Source: Lingula anatina (taxonomy: Eukaryota > Brachiopoda > Lingulata > Lingulida > Lingulidae). From it: DNA of 64,000 nucleotides. The translations under genes and the position numbers were made by a program. The stretch covers positions 352,516-416,515 of the forward strand of contig NW_019775613.1 of assembly GCF_001039355.2 (NCBI RefSeq), given 5' to 3'. The notes beneath the pieces are model-generated. The model ran no database searches. It saw only the letters and a program-made list of their open reading frames with translations, and was not told where the DNA came from. This document shows positions 21,551 through 32,914 of the stretch, in pieces. Each line of letters opens with the position of its first letter. The stretch's first letter is position 1.

Positions 21551-23753
21551 GCAAAAATTTTAACATCACAGGTCATCGGGACTGAGCAAAGTTTCTGTGA
21601 AATGCAATGCAGAATAACAAATCGCATATAAACATAGCCTCACAGAAATGAAAGAATTAGTTCAAACAAGCAAAAAATTGGGAAGAACTGCAGGTATCTT
21701 GTGGTGCTGGTCATCTTGACCTTCAGTATCTTCAAGGTTTTCCCCCATGTCTGAATATGTAATTAACACATGTTGTCCAACGTGCTGAGGCATCCAAATG
21801 ATGGAGATTTATAATTAATGTGTCAGGCTTAAGTACGTACGTGTTAATCAAGAAAGGAAGTAGGCCTATATATAATTCACTGATTAAAAATAATTGTGAA
21901 AAGAACCTATGCGGAGGGGATTATGGGATTAATCTCATTTGCGGATAAGCTGCGTGTTTGATGTCGCAAACTGATATATGTATAATTCAACCTAATTTCA
22001 TGTACTGATTTCATTACGAAATCTTTCGGAATTATAGGCTTTTTTATCACAAGTCCATTATAATTTCTTTCCTTGTGTTCGTTTTCATCATATGGCAGGA
22101 TTGTTTTAAAAATATCAATTCAAAAGGCACTGCTGCTCTTGAATAGATCAAAAATTTAATCAATATTGGCCTAGGTTTATGTAATCAGATCAAATCAAAT
22201 CCTTCCAAATAAAACATGCTTCGATAAGTTTGGAATCTTATAAACTGATTTGATTTTCGAGCGTCCGACGAAATTCCTCTGTTTTGATAATTTTCTCATT
22301 TTCTTTTAGTTGTAAGAAGTGCCCGCGCCCATTCGTTCTGCGACGCAATCACGTTGCTGTTGACCAGTGTGACTGCCAATGCCGTGATGGAGCAAGGGAG
22401 TGTAAAAGAATAAGCAGGGGAAAGAAACCTCTCGAAGAAAATCAGTTGTCGTGAGTGTTTTGCCTTACATACAACACACTGAAGGGAAAGCTTATGGCGA
22501 ACCGCATTGTATTAAAGATTCATGTATACAAGACCGGTCGCACACCAATTTAATATTCATTTGCAATTTTTGATAAAATAAGTCTTGGTAATTCATCATG
22601 CTATCATATTGGAACGTTTTTTATTTGACTACGTCCTTTGAATGTTTATTGTTGACAAGAAGGTAAAAAAATCCCGATTTTCAGCTTTTCTTCATAACAA
22701 GCAAAATTTTCCTATCTTTCCTATCTTTTAAGGTGCATCAAGCGACGGGATTGCTACACGCCGCCTTGCCAGTTCGGCAACTTCGATATTAAGTCCGGCT
22801 ACTGCCCAGAACGCACGGCCATTTTGGAGGAGCACGAGGAAATTGAGGTAGAAGAAACGGCCAGTGGCCAAACGGTGGAGGTCATCAGTCGGGGGGAGCT
22901 GGTACTGACCAACGGGCAAGAGGTGTCGATATCAAGGAGGTCAGTCGGGACCTAACTGTTTTTTTTTTCATAGAGCTGAACTGAAGGGACATTGAAGATG
23001 AGATCCAATTGAAAAGGGGCTTCATGTCGCCCTGTAGACCTGAAGCGTACGGAGGCACAGAACTGCAGCTAGTTTTACTTGGGTCAGGAGAATGTTTATC
23101 TATTATCACTCCATAAAAAAGGAATTGCAATTAAGCGTATGGTCCCTTAAGTAAGGAAAAGTTGCAAAAAAATAAAATGTGCCCACTTGAAAAAGTTTGT
23201 CAGAAAACATCCTCTGGTTTTAAGGTTACTGGCCTCAAGGAATACTGTACAGAAGGCCTACTAGTGTTGTACTGAGCTCACTGTTATTTGTAAATAATGG
23301 TTAAATTTTGTTAAAACGTGCGTTTTTCACTGTCGGACACAGGAAATCGGGCAAGGGAATGGGAAATCATTGCAATTTTTTTCCCTCCTTTTATGTACAT
23401 AAGCGACACACCCCGTCCACGTGATCAGTTTAAGACAAAAACACCAAGGACATATCAGTTAAGCTTGGGAAACTGCGTTGTAGTTTATCAAGAGGATATG
23501 AGATCTTGGTAATTAGATGTGTCAAATTTCTCAGGCTAGACACACGCTTAGAAATTACAATTATTTATATTCATAAAATGTAATAAGGTTCTAACAGTTG
23601 CTTCCTTTTACAATTGCGAAGGACGCTTTTGCTGGCACTGCACGTACATTTAAATACTTTAAATATAATAGTGAATAAATAAAATTTACTAAAATAAAAC
23701 AATCACGGTATTTTATTTATATTATAATCTTTACTTTATATATATCTTTATAT

Positions 23754-23797
<44 letters not shown>

Positions 23798-24260
23798 ACG
23801 ATATAAATAAGGGTATCAACCTTTTAGGTCTCCTTATGTCATACCCGTTCCGTTACCCTAACGTCCGATTCTCCAATAAATGTATTTTCTAGTTGACAAA
23901 CTCCAAAATTAGGGATGATCGATCCCTTGGGAATGGAAAGACAGCTTTGAAGATTTAAGGTTATTTGATATCTCAATTGGTGCGTATAATTCATGAAACA
24001 TATGGATTTTATACTGTGGTCACTGCGGCTGAGCCTCTCTTCAGCCTTGCCAACTGGAAAACCAGAAATGATCAGACAACTCGATTCTCCTGGACTTATT
24101 TGCCTCAGTGTCTTGATGTTGGTGTATATAACCTTAACTATGGGTTACGTTTTCATTACAATGGATCTCTTGAAAGGCTTTGATGTCATCCTGCATTCCA
24201 ATGTTTTTGAGGCGGACTGTTAATTTCCCTCCTTACAGATATGGTCATACTACATCCTGA
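13814..24260 (+). CDS. PDGF/VEGF-family secreted growth factor (VEGF-C/D- or Pvf-like)
   Basis: Seven exons join in phase: 13814-14014, 18403-18640, 18946-19172, 20680-20786, 22310-22450, 22733-22939 and 24239-24260 (TGA). The product is 380 residues. A moderate signal peptide has its core at about 11-20 (LLLGCYIACL). A charged propeptide-like region follows (about 30-145). The cystine knot runs from C165 through PDCTVVYRC (188-196), GCC (201-203), C209 and the closing CGC (248-250), with sequons at N216 and N244. The tail carries C-x15-CDCQC (262-282), the CxCxC motif of VEGF-C/D and insect Pvf tails, then more cysteines (289, 306, 312, 317, 329) and an acidic C-terminus. The spacing RC-RREA-GCC departs from the usual RCxGCC. 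Family members are dimeric ligands of PDGFR/VEGFR receptor tyrosine kinases. The terminal exon adds only six residues. Confidence 0.88.
14864..15073. mobile_element. MITE family A, copy 2 (in growth-factor intron 1)
   Basis: Ends TTTCCCATAGATTTTAAATC and GATCGATCTAATCTCTGGGA, with the same interior as copies 1 and 3. Compared with copy 3 it reads almost identically through CCGGCTTAAATGTCCGTCCC and the following GCCTACTACAAGCTG. Confidence 0.88.
16230..16257. repeat. (TCTG)n microsatellite
   Basis: Seven TCTG units. Confidence 0.9.
17561..17893 (-). pseudogene. Decayed mariner-like transposase N-terminus (DUF4817-type helix-turn-helix)
   Basis: A 110-codon minus-strand frame reads FSVKERSKIVELYFATK, then FRREYSGTKTPHCHTIT, FFEKFRNTGGV and later RTPARGQDVKGRLEQS. 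This follows the layout of the DUF4817 helix-turn-helix found at the start of many mariner-like transposases (VEERVKIVEWY-like start, then the KFRETGSV-like link). No DDE catalytic part follows in any frame, and the frame stops soon after. It lies antisense in the growth-factor intron. The sequence GTCCCACCCTGTATA about 110 bp to the right may be part of its end. Confidence 0.65.
19661..19750 (-). pseudogene. Decayed tRNA-Tyr-like sequence with intron
   Basis: The minus strand reads GATAGCTCAGTTGGCAGATC, GGAGGACCGTAG, a 13-nt insert, then ATCCTTAGGTCGCTGG and TTCAAATCC. The anticodon GTA, the intron position and both Pol III boxes are kept. The acceptor arms (about GAACATGA versus TAAGGAG) no longer pair, and the T stem is broken. 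It lies antisense in growth-factor intron 3. Confidence 0.75.
21255..21325 (-). pseudogene. Highly decayed tRNA-Tyr-like fragment
   Basis: The minus strand reads GGAATCCTCATGTCGTTGG, TTCATATCC, GGCTCAC. This matches the 3' half of the intact tRNA-Tyr (ATCCTTAGGTCGCTGGTTC...CCGGCTC) with several changes. The 5' half is barely recognisable. It lies antisense in growth-factor intron 4. Confidence 0.5.
21485..21548. repeat. Poly(A) tract of about 64 nt
   Basis: Uninterrupted A run in growth-factor intron 4, about 160 bp right of the decayed tRNA fragment. Confidence 0.95.
23757..23795. repeat. (CA)n microsatellite
   Basis: About 19 CA units in growth-factor intron 6. Confidence 0.95.
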
Positions 24261-24331
24261 ACTACAAATCTGATGAAATCTAAGACAATATCAACATCAG
24301 ATGGATTTAGAGGGTCTCTCTGTAGAAATCA

Positions 24332-24337
24332 AATAAA
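24332..24337 (+). terminator. Poly(A) signal AATAAA of the growth-factor gene
   Basis: AATAAA 72 bp after the stop codon, in the expected orientation. Confidence 0.55.
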
Positions 24338-24641
24338 TGCAATAAGCAGCCCCCGCCTACACATTTTGTTTAGCTGGCGTGAAGATTTACAGATACTTCA
24401 TCAGTCAGCATTCCGAGTTCCAAAAATTGGTGGAGTTCACCGCTTTGAGAGTATCTCAAACTCAAACCGAACCCGTCATCCGGAGACCGAGGGATTTCTA
24501 TCACATATAAAATCTTTTTCGTAACATGTGCAGATGAAAATGTACGTGTGCACAGTTAAAGCGAACTATTTTATCTAAATCACTACGAAAAAGTAGACCG
24601 AAAATAAGCGTTTTGTTTCTTTTATAATTCCATCCCACACT

Positions 24642-24820
24642 CTACCGGTGGGACAGGAATGGTAGAACTAGGAATGGAAGTCCGGGGTAACATATGCTGA
24701 GAAAAGGTTAAGGTTAGTTGTAATACTGGAGTTAGTATATGGGACGAATGTCACCTGTATAAATTAATGGGTTAACGGACTACGGTTCCTAACAGACTAC
24801 CGTTCCTGTCACACCGGGAC
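24642..24820. mobile_element. Inverted-repeat (MITE-like) element
   Basis: The left arm holds CCGGTGGGACAGGAATGGTA, then CTAGGAATGGAAGTCCG. The right arm holds their imperfect inverted complements (CGGACTACGGTTCCTAACAG, then TACCGTTCCTGTCACACCGG). Arms are about 45 bp around an 85-bp core. Confidence 0.65.
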
Positions 24821-25189
24821 CGTCGAGGATTTTACTTTTCACAGACACTTATACATGTTTCCCTGGTCAATTCTGAGCACATTTTTGTACAGCGAGAATT
24901 TTAGTACAGAAATGACGCCATAACGGAGCTGTCAACTGACAGGGAGTAAAGACATCCCATCCTGCATGTGACGGGGTTAGTTGCGTAAATACCCTTGGTA
25001 TTAGCTTTTGCAAAAATGCACGAAAACGAGAGGAGAAAATCAAGACGAAAACAATCACCTCCCCACTGTAAATCTTTGATCCACCTCTTTCTTCACAACC
25101 CGCTGTTTGTAACTATCCCACCTTATCTTTATTTGATTGCCTAAAAATGCATTTCTTTATTGAATACCATCCTACTGAAGTAATATATA

Positions 25190-25363
25190 CTGAGCAAAAA
25201 TATAAACCCTCATGCAATACTTAAAATAATTATCGGCATTATGGGTTATAATCTATATTTTTTAAATCATACAAAGTGGATTTTGCTCTTTAATGTGTTA
25301 CAGAAAACTCTCCGTAACCCATTACTTAAATAATTCACATGGGGCGTTTATATTTTCGCTCAG
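25190..25363. mobile_element. TA-flanked MITE with CTGAGCAAAAATATAAAC ends
   Basis: A 174-bp element begins CTGAGCAAAAATATAAACCC and ends in its inverted complement (GGCGTTTATATTTTCGCTCAG). It is flanked by TA on both sides. The ends resemble a widespread family of animal DNA transposon termini beginning ACTGAGCAAAAATATAAACG; the superfamily assignment is from memory and unsure. Confidence 0.7.
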
Positions 25364-27371
25364 TATTTATACATTGTATAGAGATTAATTAGAACATGCG
25401 ATTATATTGGCATATCTGGTGCTTTGCTCCGTTGCCAACTATTATCCAGCCGATATGCTTATTCAGGGTCAAGCTGATTTTAGTATATTAAAGATCCGCA
25501 CAAGCGTAAGTGATTAAGAAACAGTCTGCGCCAAATACTTTTCAACTTACAGGCAATCCAGGCCACCAAGGTCTGAGGATCTACTGGCCTGAATCGTAAT
25601 TCACTGGCCCAAGTCCAGTTTTCAAAAATTTTTACCTATAATAATCCACAGAAACTTAACACGCTTCATATTACAAATGAGAACAAAAACATGGGGTTTC
25701 AAAAGATATGAGGCATTTAGCCTAACTTTTATTAAACGAATTGTAGTACATGTTACAGCTAAAAAATCCAGTGACTATTTTTCAGAAATTTCACTGGCCC
25801 GGTCCAATTTTTACTGGCATTGGCAGTCGGACCAGGTTAACGTTACAGACTGAAGAAGACGTGAGGATAATTCACATTAGCCATAAAACCATACCAGGTG
25901 ATTAAAAAGTGATCAAGTTGGGTGAACATAAAAACGCATTTTTCTTAGCTCAAAAAGTTGTGGATGGATTTTGCTGAAATTTTGACGGAAGGTAACACAT
26001 GGGCTTACTTAAAAATGATAAGATTTTGATGTTAATACATTACTTAATTAGTGGTTAATTATTAGTTAGTTATTTTTTTAGTTGCCTGTTATCAACATTA
26101 TGCATAAAGTTACGGAGGAATTTTAATGAAATTTTCAGTCGATCGAACGTGTGTCAAGACAAACTGTATCAGATTATATAAATAGGTAATATTTTCCTGA
26201 TATTCTATAATGAAGATATTGTAAATGCTCAATGTTGGCATTTGTTTCCGTTCTATCAAAGCCGTTAAATCCGCGGAATGCTGGATCAGTGCGATTGAAT
26301 TCATTCCAAAACTAGGCAGTCGGTACTGCGTGGCAAGAACACGTGCGAGAATCCGCGTGAGGTGAGATTAGTTATTCAATGATAAGGGTAAACTCTATGC
26401 GAAGGAATTTCATTTAAGGCAGCAATGCAAAAGTGATGTGCAAAATACGTTGGATTCGTACCATTGTGCAATAGATTCAAATTTTTCTAAAAAAACTAAA
26501 GAGAAAACAGGAAAATAACCCTGCCGTGGATAAATTCTGTCTACTCTTATCCGTTATTCGTTGCCGCGACGCATGCGTTAGTCTGCCATTATTTCTGATC
26601 CCGCGTACTTTTGCTTGATATCACGCTTAGTCGCAAAACTTTGGGCAATCTTGGATGATTCCCAAGGTTTTCCGTATTTGCTTATGGTGCACGAATTTGA
26701 ATGCAATTTCAAACATTCCTTCAACGATGATAAATGGCTATGATTTGTCAGCAGTTTCATGAGTGTATATGACCGTTTGCAAATAATCTGAACATTGTGC
26801 ATTTATTTTAATTAGTAGACGCCATTTCATGTTGGTTTCAATCTCACTGGACGGCCCATATATGAAAGTAAATATGAGGAGGTGGATAGGACCTTTGAGG
26901 CTGTAAGTAGCAATTTACTGGTAATTACCTTGCTTTGAAAGGCCATTCCTGGAAATCACTCCACACCACGTTCAAACTGCCATTTAAACAAGTCCCTAAT
27001 TGTTGCTGTTGTTCAGATGATACCGATCTTTTCTTTCAGTGTTGGCGATTTGCGTGCTTAAATCTTGGTAATGACCCTGACAAGGTACCATGATTAAGAA
27101 TTAAAGGAGGAATGTGAGGGGTCATATGATAACGAAGCGAAGCAAGTTGCAGAATAAGGTTTCGTCTTGGTAATTTTAGTATTGGCAGGATGTCATCGCA
27201 CTTTGTTTGACGCACGGGTTTCGGATGAACGAGGTTATCGCCCTCTGTCAGTTTGAAGACAGTCATTACACTTGTATTGCGCACAGACTTTTGTTAACCT
27301 GATTGTGCAGCAACCAATCTTATTCAATGGTATCTTAAAAATAAAAATGCATCAGGACAAATACTTTGGGG

Positions 27372-27527
27372 GAGATAAATGACTGTGGAATGATATGCTC
27401 TTGGTATAATTTTATTAACATCAAATTTCACAAAAAGACTAACAATACAATTCCATGGTACAGCGGCTATTAGTCACATTATAAGTAGACCAGGCATTAT
27501 ACTTTTGATTACTCTGATTCAGGGTTC
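27372..27527 (+). repeat. Dispersed repeat, copy 1
   Basis: Shares AGATAAATGACTGT, ATTTTATTAACATCAAATTT, CACAAAA and TTTGATTACTCTGATTCAGG with 35109-35239 in the same order and orientation. Confidence 0.65.
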
Positions 27528-27737
27528 ATCATCATCATTTTGGTACATTTTGCAGCATTTCTCTTGCCCCAATTTAGGTCTTACAATCCATGCAGGTAAT
27601 ATATATGCAATATGCTTACCTGCAGTTGTAAGAACCTGGCGTGTAAAGCTTATACCTGAGCCAAGTGCTTCTCCCAATTGTAAGTTCTTGGCTTTTGGTG
27701 CTTTTCCTAATTCAGCTAAATAATGGTTTTGATCCAC
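27519..27737 (-). other. Unrecognised 72-codon open frame
   Basis: The frame reads AELGKAPKAKNLQLGEALGS, then ISFTRQVLTTAGKHIAYI. Its composition is protein-like rather than low-complexity, but I do not recognise a family. It abuts the right edge of the dispersed repeat copy 1, so it may be part of a larger transposable element. No splice context was established. Confidence 0.2.
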
Positions 27738-29483
27738 TTCTCTGCTATTGAAATGAATTAGTTTGGCAATTTACTTATACCAATCTATCGGTCTTTTTAC
27801 CAGAACCTTCCGGCCCATTCAAATATAATGAGAGTTGAGGTTAATTCAGAAGTGAAATCTCATTGAAAGAGCTTCAAAATGCAAGCCAAATCTGGTGCTC
27901 TTGTACCGTTTTTTGAACTGGTACTTAAGGACTCATTGGGATAATTCAGACGTTTTCTTGAAAAATTGAGAAGCGTTTTTGGTGGCTCCGAGTCTGCATC
28001 AATTTGAAAGTGACAACGGATGTCAGCATGTACAAGACGAGTTAGCCCTTATTTTGGTTTAATATGGCTTAGTTTAAACTTGTATGTAACACACTTTGAC
28101 TTTCACTAATATCTTAATCTGTGTTACTTAGAACTGACAGAGAGATAATCAAATAGTTCAATTATTGAGAGCGTTTGAACCCTTTGTAACCAGACAAGGA
28201 AATAATGGGGCCTTATTTTTCGTTCATAGATAGGCGCGTCGAGTCGCAGTTAAATTTCGTTTGCTTCATAAGTTTCTCTTTGTATTGGTTTCTTGACGAA
28301 AGAAAATGGCCACGTATATCTTACATTATTATACAGCAAGCTTGAGATTTGGTCCCTGTCCCTATCTTAACAGTGACCAAGGTCCATTAATTTCCCCACA
28401 CAAATGGGAGATGGATATCATTCCATTATTCCATTTACACTGAATGCGAAGATGAGTTTACACACGCTCGGGCAGTTCCAAGTTTCATAACATCAATTCT
28501 ATTCATCCAAACTTAATGTGATGTAGTGTATTCATGTTTTATTATGGTTACTGTTGCAGTATCTCGTACAGTGACACGAGTGAATATTTCTTTCACTAGA
28601 TTTGTTCATAATTAGCTCGGTCCAAGTTGATCAAAACAATTTGTTAGCCCCCTTAAGTTTACCCTAGGGTTATAAGGCCGATATAATGTGAAGGAAGGGC
28701 GGGTTAAATAAGTGAATTGGAGAAGCACAAATTGCGTCCTGATGTCCTACTAGTTCATTGATTTTGGTTTTCCAAGAAGAATCGGTGTGGCTTTCACACT
28801 GTCTTTCCTTATATTATCTCGTAATCTTTGCCAGACAATGTGCGGCAAACATTTGATAAGAACTGCCTTTTGGACTGGGTTACGTTTTATTTCCGACGAT
28901 GAGTAAAATGCGTGAGAAAAATGACCAGATATCAGAAGAATTCCTATCTTTTCAACACAAAATGAAGAGCTCTTTTTTGTTCGTTTCCTAGCGGCTGTAG
29001 CTTATTAAGGTACACTGTGAAGTTATGTATCTCTTTAAAGCTACATATAAAGCGAGTGCGGATGCCCTGTGGCGAATAAAAACAACTTCTAGTAGTTTCT
29101 CATACGAATCAAATCAAGTCAATATGTTAATTGGATAACCAAATTTATCCATCGGTCAGCCAGAAATAACTTAAATATTGTCCTCTCTTTAAATTTTATG
29201 GTTGAAAACTTGACCTGTTTACCCGTCCCTCCGGTTCGTAAAAGTCCGTCAAATGACGAAGAAATGAATGACACATTAGTCTGCGCGCGCAATTGTATAG
29301 ATATTGAAACTACACTTGACGGAATCAACACAGGTTATATAGGACAAGAAGCAAGCAGTTCAAAAGTTTTTTCGGTATTTTTAAAGTTATGCTATTTGTA
29401 ATTATATAATGGTAGGGGCCTATATGGGCGGGTTTAGTAGTTAATATTTGACTTCATCTGTAACTTTAAGTTATGAGACTTAC

Positions 29484-29774
29484 CCTGTGTATATAGGATA
29501 TGATCTAAAAAAAGGAATGAATGGACAATAAGGGTAGAAAGCATCACTTTCATAATTATTCTCATATTCTTCTTCCCGACGGCTGAAGCCAGTAGAAACG
29601 CAAACGCAAACGCGGTGATAATGGAGGAAAGAAACGTCAAGGGTTGGAAAGCAAGAAAAACTAAATCAAGAACGACTAAAAACATTTCTATTTCAGAAAG
29701 ACGAATTAAAGATTGGTGTTCACTTTCAGTATTTGCAGCTGGAGAGACGGATATTGAGCACGCGAAATTTAACA
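29484..29774 (-). CDS. Candidate internal exon with hydrophobic segments (weak)
   Basis: A minus-strand frame of 96 codons is bounded by an acceptor (TTTTTTTCTAAG|TG) and a strong donor (CAGG|GTAAGT), both phase 1. The product contains IEMFLVVLDLVFLAFQPL and IITAFAFAFLLASAV, possible membrane segments. No family is recognised, and no matching neighbours were found within the window, so it may be chance. Confidence 0.2.
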
Positions 29775-31815
29775 CTTAGAAAAAAAGATATTACTAGGGA
29801 ACAGCAAGACCCGTTCAAACACGCCATTTTATCATTAAGATACCCAGCAATCGCGGAACTGGCGTTTCCTTTGCGGCGGTTATGATGTATCAATATTCAA
29901 AATTGATAACTCATATTGATGAAAATGATGCGGGTAGTATTTTCCTGTCACTACTCCGTGCTTTATATCATATCTGTAATTTACCCAGACCGTCACATCA
30001 TCTCCGCCTCATCGGTAAATTGTGACTATGGAAATCTGAAGTCTGTACAGGTTATAATTAATTGCTTAGTCTATTTTTTTACATTAAACCTGTATCAACA
30101 GCACTTATAAACTTGGTATTCGTTATTATCTACAAGTGGGGTACAATATCATGTTGGGTTTCAGGGATTTCTCACACCGAAGCACATATTGATGCGTGCA
30201 GGCAAATGACGTGTTAACATTGAACAAACTCAAAACAGAAACCTTTTTTAAGTCAGCTATGTTTTGTAAGCGGATGGACGCTTACATTAAGGTTTCAGTT
30301 TGGTATTGTCATAGTCTGCTAACCCAATCAGTAACATGCATCACGCTCTCTTACAGGCGCCAATATTACTGAACTAATGAAACATCAAAAAGTTCTAGTT
30401 CAGCGAAAACATATCAGCTTATCACAAGGGTAACGTGCCGTTGTTAATGTTGCAGCATATCATGTGCTAGTAATGTAGCATAGCGTTGTGTGGGGTGGAC
30501 AAGTCGTCTGTTTCATTCATATAATGACATTGTGATTTTGATATACTTGTAGTTAAATTGTATTTGCCTGTGCTCTGTGACTAAAACAATGAATGTGGTT
30601 TGGGAACATGGATAATGCATCGCTTCTCAAACACTAAGTAATTTGTCTCCCAGCAGTAATTTACTTTTCGATAAATTCATTATATATTTGACAGGATTCC
30701 TGTCACTGAAGGTGATCTAATATAATCTTGTAGACAGCTAGCTTACCAGCATTGTATTTCACAGCCACTACTAGATGCATAAATCTTGACCAGTATCTGC
30801 TTCCTTCTCTTGTGTTATTAGCCATATATACTAATTAAAAAGGAGGCAAACAAAGATAAAATAACTCGTAGCATGAAATATCAGTATATTAACTTTGTCA
30901 GTGATAATTATTTTATTTTAATTGGAAGCTAGACGTAAACATGTACTGACCGAAGGTTTATGAAGAATACGCCAGATAGCTTTGCCTTGCTTTTGCTTGT
31001 TAACGCTGATCAAATTGGGTTTGTCAGTGAAGAACTCTACTAACAAGCCTTTCCATGATTGAGATATTAAGATGATGCTCTGGAAATGAGGCTTCTAAGG
31101 CATGGCATATGTTACAAAATAGAAATATAAGAAACAACTTTTTATAAAAGACGTAAATGACAAAAATACGTGTTTTTTGCTGCCATGGGAATGTAATGAC
31201 CGTCAGCTTTGATTGAAGTCGTATTTCTAGTCACGTTAAGACGGCTAACTTAGTACATACTGGGTAAGCAAGGGCCTGCTATAGAAATTTTCTATAGCCC
31301 GAAAGTTGGTCTAAACTTTTAACCCAAAATTGATGTCCACTTTGGCAGAAGGTAAAAATCTGGAGTGGTCCAAATAAATAGGGTACTGTCATTGCGTAGG
31401 ATTCAGAGCGATATTTATATTACGGCAGGGGACGGCTAATGCATTCATCTTGAACTGAATTACTTCGGAATGCAACCGATCTATACAAACGAGCTAATTA
31501 TCTTTCGTCGAAATTTGGCTTAATCAAAAGATTGTTCATCTAGCAGATCTACGTCTAGAATTTAAACTGTCCAAAATAAAAAAGGTTGTAAATTGGACAG
31601 TGTCAGAATGGTTAAGTATAAAACTGTTGTGAGAAGAGGTTCTACTTTCTCTATTTGGTTCCAATGGTGTGGTTGATGAATAACGTCTGGAATATAATTT
31701 GATGTATTTTCTTATAAAACAAAATTAAAACTCTAAATAATTTTCCTTGTAAGATTGGTAGCCAAATAATATTAAATACTTTTAATATTTGATTCATGTT
31801 TAAAACTTCGGTTTC

Positions 31816-31911
31816 CCAGCAAACTCATGGCGTTATTAAAACGTTACCGTAACGTTTTTTTTGTTATATTAACGTTATGGTAACGTTATAATAACGCCAT
31901 GAGTTTGCTGG
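31816..31911. mobile_element. Near-perfect 96-bp palindrome (foldback/MITE)
   Basis: Arms of about 42 bp begin CCAGCAAACTCATGGCGTTA and end in the complement CCATGAGTTTGCTGG. Inside, GTTACCGTAACG and TTATGGTAACGTTATAATAA continue the pairing. Almost the whole unit is one stem with a short T-rich loop. Confidence 0.8.
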
Positions 31912-32156
31912 ATTTCCATCTTTTGAACAACTTAACTGCGATATTTTTGTTTAGTTTACAAGCAAAATATTTTCAAAGGGTATAAGCCTAGGTTATTTTA
32001 ATATAATTCAAACAACAAAGGTAAAGTTGGACATGCAAGCAGAGTCTCACAAATGTCAGTTGGTTCCCTCGTCTGCCATCCATTATTGTGAAGAAGCCGA
32101 CCTTCTTTATCCTCCCTGCTTTACTTATGTTTATAAATTCTCCACAGCAGACAGAC

Positions 32157-32159
<3 letters not shown>

Positions 32160-32221
<62 letters not shown>
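32160..32221. repeat. (TA)n microsatellite
   Basis: About 31 TA units. Confidence 0.95.
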
Positions 32222-32223
<2 letters not shown>

Positions 32224-32914
32224 CTACAATAAGAGGATTTATGTGTGATGAGTATGTCTATGTTATGTAAGCCTCCCAGGGAGCTGGGCTCTTATAAAAT
32301 GAGCTCCAGATGCCTCTTCCCTAATTATAGACTGGGTGTCTCCTATTTGTAAGTCACACAAACTTTTATTATTACCAAGCGGCGCTGGTAAGTTACAAGA
32401 ACAATAACCTACTAAACGGTTTGGATTTTTTTGAAGAAGTGATAGAAATAAAGTTATCATTCTCTTCGGTGCATCTGCAGAATTCATGAATACATATGCC
32501 TCTGATTGGCTGATCATAATGAGGTCAAGTACTGTCCAATCAGGTTGAACTTATGTCACAAATTTTATGACCTTAAATTACTTTTGCAAAATAAGTATAA
32601 ATTTTTTTTAAAGTGCTTGAAAGTTATAAAGCACTGTTGAAACTTGTTTTTTGTTAATTTTAAGAGCATTTTCTGTATCTGTTTTCTTTTTTTTTTTTAC
32701 GGAAAGCCAAGAAACGAGGGCTTGTTATTTGTCCAGAATATAAGCCATTAGATTATCCAACGGATGCTTTGATAGTAAGTGTTAAAAGAAAATCCCAGCG
32801 TTAATGATAAGCAGCTTTAGAGAAGATAAATATCACTTTACAGATTCAAAATGTTGTTGATTGTGCTGCAGACACTGCAGGAGCGATTGTTTGCCGAGTG
32901 TTAGTTCTCGAAAA

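Noticed and set aside
21179-21631. A 150-codon plus-strand frame with a poly-Lys run
   Set aside because: It crosses a decayed tRNA-like sequence and a 64-nt A run; there are no protein features outside them.
9177-24260. A single gene joining the six-cysteine protein exons to the VEGF-like exons
   Set aside because: The fifth small exon ends the frame with a stop and a poly(A) signal follows, and the exon at 13814 supplies its own start codon, signal peptide and matching phase-0 donor.
25550-25850. Repeated TCACTGGCCC words as a possible gene or transposon fragment
   Set aside because: The translated minus strand has several stops and no second copy was found in the window, so its ends and nature cannot be supported.
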